From the NCBI GenBank assembly GCA_947441615.1, contig CANEUH010000011.1, positions 1 to 64,000 of the forward strand: DNA of 64,000 bases, written 5' to 3'. A model generated the notes under the pieces. The model ran no database searches, was not told the DNA's origin, and saw only the letters and a program-made list of their open reading frames with translations. This stretch comes from Bacteriovoracaceae bacterium. Its GTDB lineage: Bacteria > Bdellovibrionota > Bacteriovoracia > Bacteriovoracales > Bacteriovoracaceae. How positions within the stretch are numbered: the first letter of the stretch is position 1; every line of letters starts with the position of its first letter. A program made the translations under genes and the position numbers. This document shows, in pieces, positions 48,420-59,485 of this stretch.

Positions 48420-49849
48420 AAATAGACGATAAACTCCAAGACAATTACAAATACGGCTTCATCACAGAAATTGAGACGGAAGAATTTCCTAAAGGACTTT
48501 CTGAAAATATCATCCGCCTTATTTCTGAGAAAAAAAATGAACCTGAATGGCTTTTGGATTATAGACTTAAGGCCTACAAACACTGGTTAACTCTAACTCA
48601 TCCGGAGTGGCAGTATTGTAAAATTCCTAAAATTGATTTCCAGGATATCTACTATTATTCAAAACCAAAAACGAAGAAGAATGCTTATAGTAACCTTGAC
48701 GAAGTGGATTCTGAACTTTTAGAAACTTTTGAAAAGCTGGGTATCCCTCTTACTGAACAAAAAAGACTCATGGGAGTTGCGGTGGACGCAGTCTTTGATT
48801 CTGTGTCAGTGGGAACAACTCACAAAGAAGATCTTGAAAAAGTTGGGGTCATTTTTTGTTCAATCTCTGAAGCAGTCGAAAAACATCCCGAACTCGTAAA
48901 AAAATATCTAGGAACGGTTGTCCCTTATTCTGATAATTTTTATGCGGCCCTAAATTCAGCTGTTTTTTCTGATGGATCATTTGTCTACATCCCTAAAGGT
49001 GTGAAATGTCCCCTCGATTTATCAACTTATTTTAGAATTAACGCTAAAGAGTCAGGTCAATTTGAAAGAACTCTGATTATTGCTGATGAAGGTTCCTACG
49101 TTAATTATCTTGAAGGATGTACTGCACCTCAAAGGGATGAAAATCAGCTTCATGCCGCGATTGTGGAACTCGTAACTCTTGATGATGCTGAAATTAAATA
49201 CTCAACTGTTCAAAACTGGTACGCCGGAGATAAGGAAGGCAAGGGCGGTATTTATAACTTCGTCACAAAACGAGGCCAGTGTCGTGGAAAGAATTCTAAA
49301 ATTTCCTGGACTCAAGTTGAGGCCGGCTCCGCCATAACCTGGAAATATCCCTCATGTGTTTTATTAGGTGAAAACTCACAGGGTTCTTTTTATTCCGTGG
49401 CACTTACGAATCATTATATGCAGGCCGATACCGGTACAAAAATGATTCACGTGGGAAAAAACACTAAATCAACAATTGTATCAAAAGGGATATCGGCAGA
49501 AAAATCCCAGAACGTTTATCGTGGTCTTGTTAAAATCATGCCGAGTGCAACCGGAGCAAGAAATTATTCGCAATGTGATTCAATGCTAATTGGAGATCAA
49601 TGTGCGGCCAATACCTTTCCATCTATCGATGTGAAAAACAATACGGCCATCGTTGAACATGAGGCCACGACATCGAAAATAAGCGCAGACCAAATTTTCT
49701 ACCTTCAATCAAGAGGGTTTACTTCTGAAAAGGCCGTCTCTCTTATTGTGAACGGATTCTGTAAGGATGTCTTTAAGACACTTCCGCTCGAATTCTCGGT
49801 TGAAGCGGTCAAATTAATAGAAATGAAATTAGAAAACTCAGTAGGATAA
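48416..49849 (+). CDS. sufB: Fe-S cluster assembly protein SufB
   Basis: [59 protein letters not shown]. Confidence 0.97.
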   Translation: MKIDDKLQDNYKYGFITEIETEEFPKGLSENIIRLISEKKNEPEWLLDYRLKAYKHWLTLTHPEWQYCKIPKIDFQDIYYYSKPKTKKNAYSNLDEVDSELLETFEKLGIPLTEQKRLMGVAVDAVFDSVSVGTTHKEDLEKVGVIFCSISEAVEKHPELVKKYLGTVVPYSDNFYAALNSAVFSDGSFVYIPKGVKCPLDLSTYFRINAKESGQFERTLIIADEGSYVNYLEGCTAPQRDENQLHAAIVELVTLDDAEIKYSTVQNWYAGDKEGKGGIYNFVTKRGQCRGKNSKISWTQVEAGSAITWKYPSCVLLGENSQGSFYSVALTNHYMQADTGTKMIHVGKNTKSTIVSKGISAEKSQNVYRGLVKIMPSATGARNYSQCDSMLIGDQCAANTFPSIDVKNNTAIVEHEATTSKISADQIFYLQSRGFTSEKAVSLIVNGFCKDVFKTLPLEFSVEAVKLIEMKLENSVG

Positions 49850-49851
49850 AT

Positions 49852-50607
49852 ATGATTGAAATTAAAAACTTAACAGCAAAAGTAGATGGCAACGAAATCC
49901 TGAAGGGGATTAACCTCACTGTAAAAAAAGGCGAAGTTCATGCCATCATGGGGCCTAACGGTTCGGGAAAATCAACTCTATCAAAGATCATAGCGGGGCA
50001 TCCCGCCTATGATGTCACGGGAGGAGAAATTCTTTATGAAATCAATGGTAAGATGAAAAATCTTCTTGAACTAGACCCGGCCGAAAGAGCGAAGCAAGGT
50101 ATCTTTTTAGGTTTTCAATACCCAATAGAAGTTCCAGGGGTTTCAAATTTTACGTTCCTTAAAGAGTCATTTAACCAAATTTGTGAGGCCCAAGGGATAG
50201 ATAAGATGGATGATGAATCTTTCTTAAAGCACCTTCGTACAAAACTTAGACTTCTTGAAATGAATGAAAGTTTTCTTGAAAGATCAGTCAATGAAGGCTT
50301 CTCTGGTGGGGAAAAAAAGAAAAATGAAATTCTTCAAATGGCCGTATTAAATCCAAGGCTCTCCCTACTTGATGAAACCGACTCAGGTCTTGATATTGAT
50401 GCCCTAAAGATTGTTTCAAATGGAGTGAATGCTTTAAAGAATAGATTTAATGCCACCATCTTAGTCACCCACTATCAACGGTTACTGGATTATATTATCC
50501 CCGATTATGTTCATGTCCTTTATAAAGGGAAAATCATCAAGTCTGGTGATAAAAGCCTAGCTCTGGAGCTAGAAGAAAAAGGCTATGACTGGTTAATTAA
50601 AGGTTAA
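49852..50607 (+). CDS. sufC: Fe-S assembly ATPase SufC
   Basis: ABC ATPase: GPNGSGKST, FSGGEKKKNEILQMA, LDETDSGLDIDALK. Confidence 0.97.
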   Translation: MIEIKNLTAKVDGNEILKGINLTVKKGEVHAIMGPNGSGKSTLSKIIAGHPAYDVTGGEILYEINGKMKNLLELDPAERAKQGIFLGFQYPIEVPGVSNFTFLKESFNQICEAQGIDKMDDESFLKHLRTKLRLLEMNESFLERSVNEGFSGGEKKKNEILQMAVLNPRLSLLDETDSGLDIDALKIVSNGVNALKNRFNATILVTHYQRLLDYIIPDYVHVLYKGKIIKSGDKSLALELEEKGYDWLIKG

Positions 50608-50609
50608 TA

Positions 50610-51854
50610 ATGAATATTGAAATATTGTCTGCCATTGCAGAAAAAAAATTGGAACACATTAACGGGAGTCTTCTTGATTTTAGGAAAAACCATTTGGATC
50701 AATTTAAGCTAAATGGATTTCAAGAGATTTCAAAAGATAGTTATAAGTTCACAAATATTGAGAGCTTTTTTAAAGAACTCTCTTACGCGCCAGAAAATTT
50801 TGACTCTGAAGTACCGGATTTCAAATCGACTATCCCCACGATCACTTTTTTAGATGGAGAGTTTTTTGGATCAGAGAATTTGCAGCCAGAAATTTCTATC
50901 AAAATGGTTAAGTCACATTTTAACGAGGTCAAGGATCTCTTTACCACAACGAATGCACTTTCAAGACTCCATCATGCCTTTCTTCAAGACGGAACAATTA
51001 TTGAAGTCGCTAGGAACAGCAGTGTTTTAAGGCCACTTCGTATCCTTCATATCCTTACAAAATCTACGGTCTCTGCTCCAACGAATATCATTATTGTAAA
51101 CAGCAACACAAAAGTCTCTATCATTGAAGAAACGAGAGTTTTAGGCGCAACTTCTCACGCGCACATAGCTGAAACCTATATTAAGGCCCATCAAGGCTCG
51201 AAAATTGAACACATATCGGTTCTCGTTGAAAACGAAAAAGGTATTAACCACTCCACAATTACAGCTCAAGTCAAGCAAGATGCCTCATTCCGAAGTGTCA
51301 TCGTTTCCGCCAGCGGCATGATGAACAGGAAAAACCTAAGTATTAATCTCAATGCCCCCGGTGCGCATGGAGAATCACATGCATTATTTCTTACCAATGG
51401 TTCTGAACATTGTGACATTAACACAGAAATCAATCACCGCTGTGAGGACACAACTTCTGAACAAATGGCGAAGGGAATTTTGGATGGCGAATCCAAAGGT
51501 ATTTTTACCGGAAAAATTCACATCTTCCCTAGATCACAAAGAGTCGCCTCTTCTCAAATTAATAAGAATCTTCTTCTCTCGAAAAGGGCACAAGTTCATT
51601 CACAGCCTCAACTAGAGATTTTTGCTGATGATGTTAAATGCTCCCACGGCTCAACAACTGGTCAATTATCAGACGACGAAGTGTTTTATTTTGAAACGAG
51701 AGGAATCCCGATGGAAAGAGCAAGAAATCTTCTTGCTCTTGGGTTTGGACTAGAAGTTGTTCAAAAAATAGAAAATCAGGAATCCAGAAAACATATCCAG
51801 GATATTGTTAAAAATAAACTTAATGAAAAATTCTCAATTGGAGACATAAAATGA
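50610..51854 (+). CDS. sufD: Fe-S cluster assembly protein SufD
   Basis: FADDVKCSHGSTTGQLSDDEVFYFETRGIPMERAR. Confidence 0.95.
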   Translation: MNIEILSAIAEKKLEHINGSLLDFRKNHLDQFKLNGFQEISKDSYKFTNIESFFKELSYAPENFDSEVPDFKSTIPTITFLDGEFFGSENLQPEISIKMVKSHFNEVKDLFTTTNALSRLHHAFLQDGTIIEVARNSSVLRPLRILHILTKSTVSAPTNIIIVNSNTKVSIIEETRVLGATSHAHIAETYIKAHQGSKIEHISVLVENEKGINHSTITAQVKQDASFRSVIVSASGMMNRKNLSINLNAPGAHGESHALFLTNGSEHCDINTEINHRCEDTTSEQMAKGILDGESKGIFTGKIHIFPRSQRVASSQINKNLLLSKRAQVHSQPQLEIFADDVKCSHGSTTGQLSDDEVFYFETRGIPMERARNLLALGFGLEVVQKIENQESRKHIQDIVKNKLNEKFSIGDIK

Positions 51855-53071
51855 ACCTCCAAATAAACTCCTTACGAGCTGACTTTCCATGTGCTGAACA
51901 AATCATTAACGGAAAGAGACTCGCCTACCTCGATAGTGCTGCAACAACCCTCAAGCCTTATCAAGTTATTAAAGAAGTTGAAAAGCATTACACATCAGAA
52001 ACGTCCAATATTCATAGAGGACTTTACTGGCTGTCAGAAAATGCGACGTCTAAATACGAATCCACCAGGGATAAAATTTCAACTCTGATAAACTCTCCTG
52101 ATAGAACTCAGGTCATCTTTACGAAAGGGACAACTGAATCCGTTAACCTTGTTGCTCATTCATATGCGAGAATTTTTTTAAAAAAAGGAGACTCGATTCT
52201 TCTTTCTCAAATGGAGCACCACTCTAATATTGTTCCATGGCAACTGGTCGCTGAAGAAAGAGGTCTCCAAATCAAAGTCATTCCAATTGATGAAAAGGGC
52301 GACATTATTTTGGATGAATATAAAAAATTACTCACCCCTGATGTAAAACTAGTTTCTGTTGTTTATGTTTCTAACGCCCTAGGGACAATTAACCCTATAA
52401 AAGAGATGATTCACCTTGCCCACCAGTCTGGTGCTAAGTTTTTCGTTGATGCCGCACAAGCGATTTCCCATCTAAAAATTGATGTCCAGGATCTTGATGC
52501 TGATTTTCTCGCTTTTTCGGGCCATAAGATGTTTGCTCCCACTGGTGTTGGTGTTCTTTACGGGAAATTGGATCTTCTCAATTCTATGCCGCCTTACCAG
52601 GGTGGTGGAGACATGATTGATGTGGTGACGTTTGAAAAGACAACCTATAACTCTCTTCCTCACAAGTTTGAGGCCGGGACCCCTCCTATTTCCGCGGTTA
52701 TTGGACTTGGGACTGCGGTTGATTACATGAATCAGATTGGTCTTGATAAAATTCATTCTATTGAAAGTGATTTACTTTCTTATGGGACCCAGAAGCTTAA
52801 GACAATAAGTGGTCTTAAGATTTATGGAGAGGCAAAAAATAAAACCTCTGTTATTTCATTTGGCCTTGGAGATATTCATCCTCACGACATCGCTTCACTC
52901 ATAGATAAAGAAGGGGTCGCCATAAGAACCGGACATCATTGCACACAGCCCTTAATGAAATTCTTCAAGGTTCCTGCGACATGTAGAGCTTCTTTTTCAA
53001 TTTACAATAATCAAGAAGATATTGATCAATTATATAATTCACTTTTAAAAATAAAGACATTTTTCGAATAG
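51851..53071 (+). CDS. sufS: cysteine desulfurase SufS
   Basis: YLDSAATTLKP, DAAQAISHLKID, FSGHKMFAPTGVGVLYG, AIRTGHHCTQPLM. Confidence 0.96.
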   Translation: MNLQINSLRADFPCAEQIINGKRLAYLDSAATTLKPYQVIKEVEKHYTSETSNIHRGLYWLSENATSKYESTRDKISTLINSPDRTQVIFTKGTTESVNLVAHSYARIFLKKGDSILLSQMEHHSNIVPWQLVAEERGLQIKVIPIDEKGDIILDEYKKLLTPDVKLVSVVYVSNALGTINPIKEMIHLAHQSGAKFFVDAAQAISHLKIDVQDLDADFLAFSGHKMFAPTGVGVLYGKLDLLNSMPPYQGGGDMIDVVTFEKTTYNSLPHKFEAGTPPISAVIGLGTAVDYMNQIGLDKIHSIESDLLSYGTQKLKTISGLKIYGEAKNKTSVISFGLGDIHPHDIASLIDKEGVAIRTGHHCTQPLMKFFKVPATCRASFSIYNNQEDIDQLYNSLLKIKTFFE

Positions 53072-53079
53072 GGACTTTT

Positions 53080-53634
53080 ATGGAAATTACAATTCAACCA
53101 ACACCAAATCCAAATGCTCTCAAATTTATATTAGACAAAGATGTTAAGACCGATGGAAAAGTTTCATTCAAGACACCACAGGACTGTAAAGATATTCCTC
53201 TTGCAGCCGCCCTTTTTGATTTAAGAGGCGTTGATCAGATCCATTTTTTCCAAAATGTCATCACAGTCAGTAAATTTAGTTTTGAAGAATGGGATAACCT
53301 AGAACCAGCGGTCCAAACCTGCATTGAGAGCTTCCTTGAAGATCATGATCCACAATTTAAAACTATTGACCCAGAAGCTGACCGTAGAGCAAATCTTTCT
53401 CCAGAGCTTCGACAAATTGAAGAAATTTTAGATAAAAGAATTCGGCCTGGCCTTCAGGGTGACGGTGGTGACCTAGCGGTGAAGGAGTTTAAAGACAATG
53501 TTCTTATCGTTAAATACCAAGGTGCCTGTGGAACTTGTCCAAGCTCCACAACTGGAACACTTGAGGCCATTAGATCAATTTTAAGGGATGAATTTAATCC
53601 TCAGGTTGAAGTGTACCTGGCCCCAGACCTATAA
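53080..53634 (+). CDS. nfu: Nfu-type Fe-S scaffold (Nfu_N plus NifU C-terminal domain)
   Basis: PTPNPNALKFIL and RPGLQGDGGDLAVKEF...YQGACGTCPSSTTG (CxxC). Confidence 0.93.
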   Translation: MEITIQPTPNPNALKFILDKDVKTDGKVSFKTPQDCKDIPLAAALFDLRGVDQIHFFQNVITVSKFSFEEWDNLEPAVQTCIESFLEDHDPQFKTIDPEADRRANLSPELRQIEEILDKRIRPGLQGDGGDLAVKEFKDNVLIVKYQGACGTCPSSTTGTLEAIRSILRDEFNPQVEVYLAPDL

Positions 53635-53722
53635 ACGCTTCACTTAGTCAGGTAATATAAATCTTGGTTTTATAAAAAAATATTAGATAATATTAATAAG
53701 AAAGTATTTCCCAAGGAGAAGT

Positions 53723-54268
53723 GTGCCCGAATCGATTTGCCTCTCTTTAAAATCACCAAGTAAGTACTATACCTTCTCGTCTGAAGAAGATTCTTCATCT
53801 ATTAAAATTGGAAGATCTTTAAACTGTGATTTTTCTGTTCCACTAGAGGATTTATCTAGAGAGCATTGCTTACTGGAACTCATCGACGGAGACTTCTACA
53901 TTACAGATCTTAATAGCAGTAATGGTGTTTGGGTGGACCGGGAGAGAATTGTCCCAAACGAGAAAATCAAAGTAGATCTTTCAAGTGTCATTGTCCTTTC
54001 GAATATATATACCCTTACAATAAATCCAACTGAAATCAGCTCAAAGTCAGAATCTAATTCTAATCTAAATATAGACCGTGAAATTGATACTGTAAGTTTT
54101 CAGCTTGATTTTCCAGCTGATAAGAAAAAGAAATTAACAAAAAATAAATTACCTGAAAAAGATTCTGTCGAAAAAGCGACTTCTAAAAAGAGAGAGATGA
54201 TCATCATGACCCTGGGTTTTCTTGTGGTTGCCGCTTATGTCATGTTTGAGTTTGTTCTTCAAGATTAG
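53723..54268 (+). CDS. FHA-domain protein with C-terminal TM (GTG start)
   Basis: IKIGRSLNCDFSVPLEDLSREHCLLEL...ITDLNSSNGVWVD; TM MIIMTLGFLVVAAYVMFEFVL. Confidence 0.9.
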   Translation: MPESICLSLKSPSKYYTFSSEEDSSSIKIGRSLNCDFSVPLEDLSREHCLLELIDGDFYITDLNSSNGVWVDRERIVPNEKIKVDLSSVIVLSNIYTLTINPTEISSKSESNSNLNIDREIDTVSFQLDFPADKKKKLTKNKLPEKDSVEKATSKKREMIIMTLGFLVVAAYVMFEFVLQD

Positions 54269-54270
54269 CT

Positions 54271-55158
54271 CTACCAATCTTTTGGCGTGTAATAGCTCCA
54301 CATTTTTTCGTAAATTGAACCTTTTTTCGGTTTGAACTGATAGGTAAACTTACATCTCGCGGGAAGAGAGATTAATATTGAATCCACTCTACCGTTTGTT
54401 CTTAGACCAAAGAGGGTTCCACGATCATGAAGTAGATTAAATTCAACATACCTTCCTCTACGGTGAAGCATGAAGTCTTCATCTTCCGGTGTCCAAGTTT
54501 CAGTGATTCTCTTTTTAACAATAGGAAAATAAGATTCAATGAAATGATTGGAGAGATTAAAAACTTCGCTCATGTCTTTTTCAATATCCCCAGAATTAAA
54601 GTGATCAAAAAAGATCCCACCAATTCCACGCATCTCTAGGCCTCTATGGTGGTTATTAAAGTAATCATCGCAAGTTTTTTTCATCTCAACATACTTTGAA
54701 CCTGCTGCCTTTTTCCATACTCCGTGGAAATAGGAAAAATCATCTTCAAAGGGATAATAAGGGGTGAGATCTGCTCCTCCCCCAAACCAGAACTTATCAC
54801 CCTGATGGATCATGCGGAAATTTGCATGAACGGTTGGCACCCTGGGATTCATGGGATGAATAATAAGAGAAATACCGGCCGCCCACATCTCATCACCTGA
54901 GCCCTGAAGATGCTTAGCAAATTGAGGGTCAATCTTTCCATAAACGCATGATGTGTTCACTCCAGCATTTTCAATAAGCTTCCCCGTCAAAGCTCTCGTA
55001 ATTCCCCCACCGCCTTCATTACTTGAATGATCCAGTCTAGACCAGGGATCTTCATTAATCACTAGACTCGGGTCGATAATTAACATTTCCTGAGTAATTT
55101 TGTTTTGAAGGTTCTTAACATGTTGGTGAAATAAATCTTTTTTTTGAGCTAAATCCAT
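54271..55158 (-). CDS. hemF: oxygen-dependent coproporphyrinogen III oxidase
   Basis: FWFGGGADLTPYYPFEDDFSYFHG, RRGRYVEFNLLHDRGTLFGLRTNGRVDSILISLP. Confidence 0.95.
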   Translation of the reverse strand: MDLAQKKDLFHQHVKNLQNKITQEMLIIDPSLVINEDPWSRLDHSSNEGGGGITRALTGKLIENAGVNTSCVYGKIDPQFAKHLQGSGDEMWAAGISLIIHPMNPRVPTVHANFRMIHQGDKFWFGGGADLTPYYPFEDDFSYFHGVWKKAAGSKYVEMKKTCDDYFNNHHRGLEMRGIGGIFFDHFNSGDIEKDMSEVFNLSNHFIESYFPIVKKRITETWTPEDEDFMLHRRGRYVEFNLLHDRGTLFGLRTNGRVDSILISLPARCKFTYQFKPKKGSIYEKMWSYYTPKDW

Positions 55159-55297
55159 AAAGTCTCCGCAAGATTTCTTCGAAAAGAAAGTAGGCATAAA
55201 TTATTGAGCTCATGAAGACTATCACAAGAGATTTACTGTCTCTAGTATTGAATTTTCACGCAGAGCTTAATTTCTCAAACTTAACGAGGATCATCCA

Positions 55298-57517
55298 TTG
55301 TTACAAAAGTTTTTAACCAAATCTTTAAGGCAAACGGGTATTTTCTTCATTTTCGTATTCGCCATTCTCTGTATTTTTACCACAACGATAAGACCATCGG
55401 ATATTAAGGAAGAAAATATTTTTTATAAGATCCTTGCCTTTACTCACCACTATTCAAGGTCATTTGAAGAAAGATTTTATGACTTTAGGATGAAATCTCT
55501 TTTAGATCCGAATTTTAAAAGCAAGGAAATTACTTTAATTAAAATTGATGACTACTCACTTCAAAAAATTGGCTCCTGGCCTATTCCACGGACGATTCAT
55601 GCTGAAATGATTGATCAGCTAAGTCACTTCGGTGCGAAGGTTGTGAGTCTAGATATCTTTTATCCAGAGAGATCTCCAGACTTTGGAAAGATTTCACCGG
55701 ACAAAGTTTTTGTAAATTCTCTAAAAAATTTTAAAAAGAATGGTGGCGAAATTTTTATTGCTTACACTTTAGTCCACAACGCAGAAGAGGCGTTAAGTGA
55801 GATCCCTGATCAAATGTTAGACCATATGATAAACACGAGAGGTGAAGCGAATTTATCTCAAATGAAAATTAATAAATATACTTTCCCCATAAAAGAAATT
55901 CTTGAAAGTGGTGTTGGTCTTGGAAATATTCATGCCGAACAGGATTCAGATGGTGTTTTCAGGCAGTATCAACTTGTTTCTAATATTGATACTATCTATT
56001 ATGGTTCACTTGCCTTGAATGCCTACGAGGCCTATACAGGTGAAAAGAAAAATATCAAAATTTTTGAAGATGAAAATGGTATCTCCGGAGAGCTTGAAAT
56101 TGATCAAAAGAAGTTGGAAGTATCAGAAAGTGGAGAAACCAAAATTCGTTATATCGGTGGAACTGATCAATTTAATACTGTTTCACTTTATGACCTTATA
56201 AAGGCGAAAAAAAACGACCCAAAGATGATTGAGCTTATAAAAGATAAAATGGTCTTTGTCGGATCAACAGCTTTAGGCGCCCATGATTTAAGATCAACAG
56301 CAATTGATCCTCAGATGCCTGGAGTTTATAGTCATCTTAATATGGCCCATATGCTTCTTAAAAAGTACTTTTACCAAAAGAACTCCGACTCCCTTCTCAT
56401 TTCTCTTGTCTTCTTAGTTATCTCAATGATGGTCTTCCTTTTTGTTCAGAGAAGAGGAAATGCTTTTTTTGACGCGATTATCGTCATCACTATCTTGGCC
56501 ATCTATCATTTTATTGATAAATATTACTATTTCCCTCAAGGCTATGAACTTAAACTTTTCTATAGCTTTTTTTGTATTCTCGCCTGCTATTCGTGGAATA
56601 CTTTTATTAAATTCTACGAAGCGAATAAAGAGAAAAAACAAATTAGAGGAACATTTGCTCGCTATGTGGCCCCAACCATTGTTGATGAAATGCTCAAAGA
56701 CCCTGAGAAGCTTCATGTAGGCGGAACAAAAATGGATATCACATGCCTTTTCTCTGACGTTAGGGATTTTACAAAAATCTCTGAAGGCATGACGGCGACG
56801 GAACTAGCTCAATCCTTAAATACCTATATGGGTGCAATGACTGATATTGTTTTTGATACAAAGGGGACTCTAGACAAATATATTGGTGATGCGATCGTTG
56901 CAATTTGGGGTGCTCCCCTGCACATTGGTAACCACGCACAATTTGCAGTTCATGCCGCTATTCAAATGATGAATAAACTCCCTGAAATAAATGAGGAATT
57001 TGAAAAACTGGGAAGACCAAAATTTAATGTGGGAATTGGTCTCAATTCGGGAGAATGCTCAGTGGGTAACATGGGCTCAACAAGAATTTTCTCCTATACA
57101 GCTTTGGGAGATAATATGAATCTCGGTGCAAGACTTGAATCCCTCTGTAAGCACTATGGAACACAAATATTAATTTCAGATATGACACTTGAACGAATAG
57201 ATATCACCCATATAAAAACTAGACCCATCGATAAAGTCGTCGTTAAGGGTAAATCTCATGCAGTTGGAATACATGAAGTTCTTCATGACAATCATTGGAT
57301 GATGAAAACCCCTGAAGCATTGGCCAGTTATACACTTGCCTATGCTCTTTTTCAGAAAAAACAATTTACGTCCGCTAAAGATATCTTTGATCACCTCTTA
57401 GAAAAGAATGACTCAGACAAACCCGTCAAAAGACTCAGTGAGCTTTGTCAAAAGTTTATCAATTCACCTGAACTCATTACTGAAAACTTCGAAGTTACAG
57501 TGATGACTGAAAAATAA
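55298..57517 (+). CDS. CHASE2-domain class III adenylate/guanylate cyclase
   Basis: CHASE2-like SLQKIGSWPIPRTIHAEMIDQL; three TM; cyclase CLFSDVRDFTKISE, LDKYIGDAIVAIWGAP, YTALGDNMNLGARLE. Start codon uncertain (TTG). Confidence 0.92.
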   Translation: MLQKFLTKSLRQTGIFFIFVFAILCIFTTTIRPSDIKEENIFYKILAFTHHYSRSFEERFYDFRMKSLLDPNFKSKEITLIKIDDYSLQKIGSWPIPRTIHAEMIDQLSHFGAKVVSLDIFYPERSPDFGKISPDKVFVNSLKNFKKNGGEIFIAYTLVHNAEEALSEIPDQMLDHMINTRGEANLSQMKINKYTFPIKEILESGVGLGNIHAEQDSDGVFRQYQLVSNIDTIYYGSLALNAYEAYTGEKKNIKIFEDENGISGELEIDQKKLEVSESGETKIRYIGGTDQFNTVSLYDLIKAKKNDPKMIELIKDKMVFVGSTALGAHDLRSTAIDPQMPGVYSHLNMAHMLLKKYFYQKNSDSLLISLVFLVISMMVFLFVQRRGNAFFDAIIVITILAIYHFIDKYYYFPQGYELKLFYSFFCILACYSWNTFIKFYEANKEKKQIRGTFARYVAPTIVDEMLKDPEKLHVGGTKMDITCLFSDVRDFTKISEGMTATELAQSLNTYMGAMTDIVFDTKGTLDKYIGDAIVAIWGAPLHIGNHAQFAVHAAIQMMNKLPEINEEFEKLGRPKFNVGIGLNSGECSVGNMGSTRIFSYTALGDNMNLGARLESLCKHYGTQILISDMTLERIDITHIKTRPIDKVVVKGKSHAVGIHEVLHDNHWMMKTPEALASYTLAYALFQKKQFTSAKDIFDHLLEKNDSDKPVKRLSELCQKFINSPELITENFEVTVMTEK

Positions 57518-57530
57518 CCTCACCTTGATA

Positions 57531-59360
57531 CTACCGGGAAATAGATTTCGAGTTTTCAGCTTGAAAATCTTTATCAAAACACCAATGCTTCCAAGAAAGC
57601 TTACGAGCGATTCCGCCCTTATCTCCGGTAGGTAGATTTTGTTGTGAATAAACAATAATTTCGAATTTTTTTAGCTCTTTACCTGGAATGTACTGAATCT
57701 TACGATCATTCCATTGGCGGCACAAGAAGCCTCCATAGTATCTAGCGTAATCTGTTCTATCTGATAAATTTAAATAAAATTTTCTCCAATGCTCATTTGC
57801 TATTCCTTTATAAAAAGAATCTTCTTTTATACTATAAATGTCAGAACTTTGAGAAAGTAACTCGACTTCACTGTCATCACTAAGAGTTGCTGGAATTTCG
57901 ACCCAAATATTATCCATCTTTGGGAAAGGGGCGAACATATTCCATTCTTGATAGAGATGAAGCCATCTGGTCACATTCTGGAAAAAAGGTGCCGAGATAT
58001 TTAATTTTTTGATAGTTGTTAAATTCCACATTAAAAGCGTAGCGAAAATGAAAACGCCCAACATTTCAGTGATCCATTTCAAAGAATGGATCTCCTTTCT
58101 AGCTTCAGTAAATGGAAAGAGCTGAGAGAATTTTGCAAAAAACTTGCGGTTACTTGCAACGAGACGATATATTTTTTGTCCGAAAGATCTCATTAATTTT
58201 AAAGAAAGAAAAGGATACATCAACCTTCCAAGAAGTGAATGTTTCAAAACTTCTAAAAATCCGTCAAAATGAAAAAAAGACTTCCCTGTCTCGTTACGAA
58301 CAACCCAGGAGTTCATTTTTTTCATTTCATTAAAGATCACGCTGTTACTTTGAGCTGGCACTATCTGAACAGTATTTAAAAGGAAAAACTCTCTCATAAC
58401 TCTTGCAACTTTAAAACAAAAGTCACACTCGTCATCAAAGAAGATAACAAGTTTATCATCATGTTTTTGAATGGATTTACGCTGAAAAAAATCCCAAAAC
58501 TCTCCAGGAATAAAGAGTAGCCACATGACTTCACAGATAAACGTGAACAACCCAATATTCATTGTAAGAAAAATACCGAAATGAAATAAAATAAATAAAA
58601 CAACTAAAAAGATTCTGACTTTCCACCAAGATTTATTGAATAAAAAAGCGAGGCATAAAAAAATTGGTCCGAGCCATTCAAGATAAATACTAAAAAATGT
58701 AATCAATTGACCGAATGATGGGAACTGCCTTAGCCACACTCCTAAAGGTGCTGCAAAAATATCAAGCCTAGAAGAAAAGAAAAATGCAGTAAAATCCTTT
58801 CTCCAGATGTCAGAGTCTTTTAAAACGTAACTCACAAAATAGATGACAAAAACTTGAAGAAAAAAAGTAATGACCCAGCTTGAAAAATACTCGTTATTCG
58901 CCGACCTCTCTTTAGAAAGTGCTGAATCAATCGAAAAGCGCTTATTCATTGGGAGAAAAATGGAAAGAAAAAGAATCGCCCTAAGGACGTCATCCCCACC
59001 GTTATTTATGAGCCAATTTCTATTATGAACTGAGACCGCCATAACAAAGGCACCAACAATGGCCCAACGAGTCTTATATCCAAGACAAAGCATGATTCCA
59101 AAAATTAAATGAAGGCCAAACATTAAAACAGCGAACCCGAAGCTTCCGTTCGCTAAATGGAAAGAAAAAGACCAAGGCATCGCCATTTCAGTTATGAAAA
59201 TGCTCCTTGGTACTAGACCAACATCGGTGTAAAAATTAGTCAAATCCTGAAGTCGATAAATAACATCCGCGATAACGATAAGACCCAAGAGAAACCTATA
59301 AAGGGCGAGGGATCTCAGATCAAAACTAAATGATTTTTTTAAGTGCTTTAGAAAAAGCAT
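57531..59360 (-). CDS. HTTM-domain membrane protein fused to DCC (DUF393) thiol-oxidoreductase domain
   Basis: HTTM-like TM region, then VIFFDDECDFCFKVARVMREFF (CxxC) DCC motif and a C-terminal extracytoplasmic segment. Confidence 0.85.
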   Translation of the reverse strand: MLFLKHLKKSFSFDLRSLALYRFLLGLIVIADVIYRLQDLTNFYTDVGLVPRSIFITEMAMPWSFSFHLANGSFGFAVLMFGLHLIFGIMLCLGYKTRWAIVGAFVMAVSVHNRNWLINNGGDDVLRAILFLSIFLPMNKRFSIDSALSKERSANNEYFSSWVITFFLQVFVIYFVSYVLKDSDIWRKDFTAFFFSSRLDIFAAPLGVWLRQFPSFGQLITFFSIYLEWLGPIFLCLAFLFNKSWWKVRIFLVVLFILFHFGIFLTMNIGLFTFICEVMWLLFIPGEFWDFFQRKSIQKHDDKLVIFFDDECDFCFKVARVMREFFLLNTVQIVPAQSNSVIFNEMKKMNSWVVRNETGKSFFHFDGFLEVLKHSLLGRLMYPFLSLKLMRSFGQKIYRLVASNRKFFAKFSQLFPFTEARKEIHSLKWITEMLGVFIFATLLMWNLTTIKKLNISAPFFQNVTRWLHLYQEWNMFAPFPKMDNIWVEIPATLSDDSEVELLSQSSDIYSIKEDSFYKGIANEHWRKFYLNLSDRTDYARYYGGFLCRQWNDRKIQYIPGKELKKFEIIVYSQQNLPTGDKGGIARKLSWKHWCFDKDFQAENSKSISR

Positions 59361-59485
59361 AAGAACCTTTTTATCGAGTTAGACTTTATTTTTATATTGT
59401 AACGGAAATCATGACTTTTTCGAGAGATTCGTCTAATGTTCTCGGATAATAAACATCCCCTTGGCGCAACGCAGGAAGAACAACC

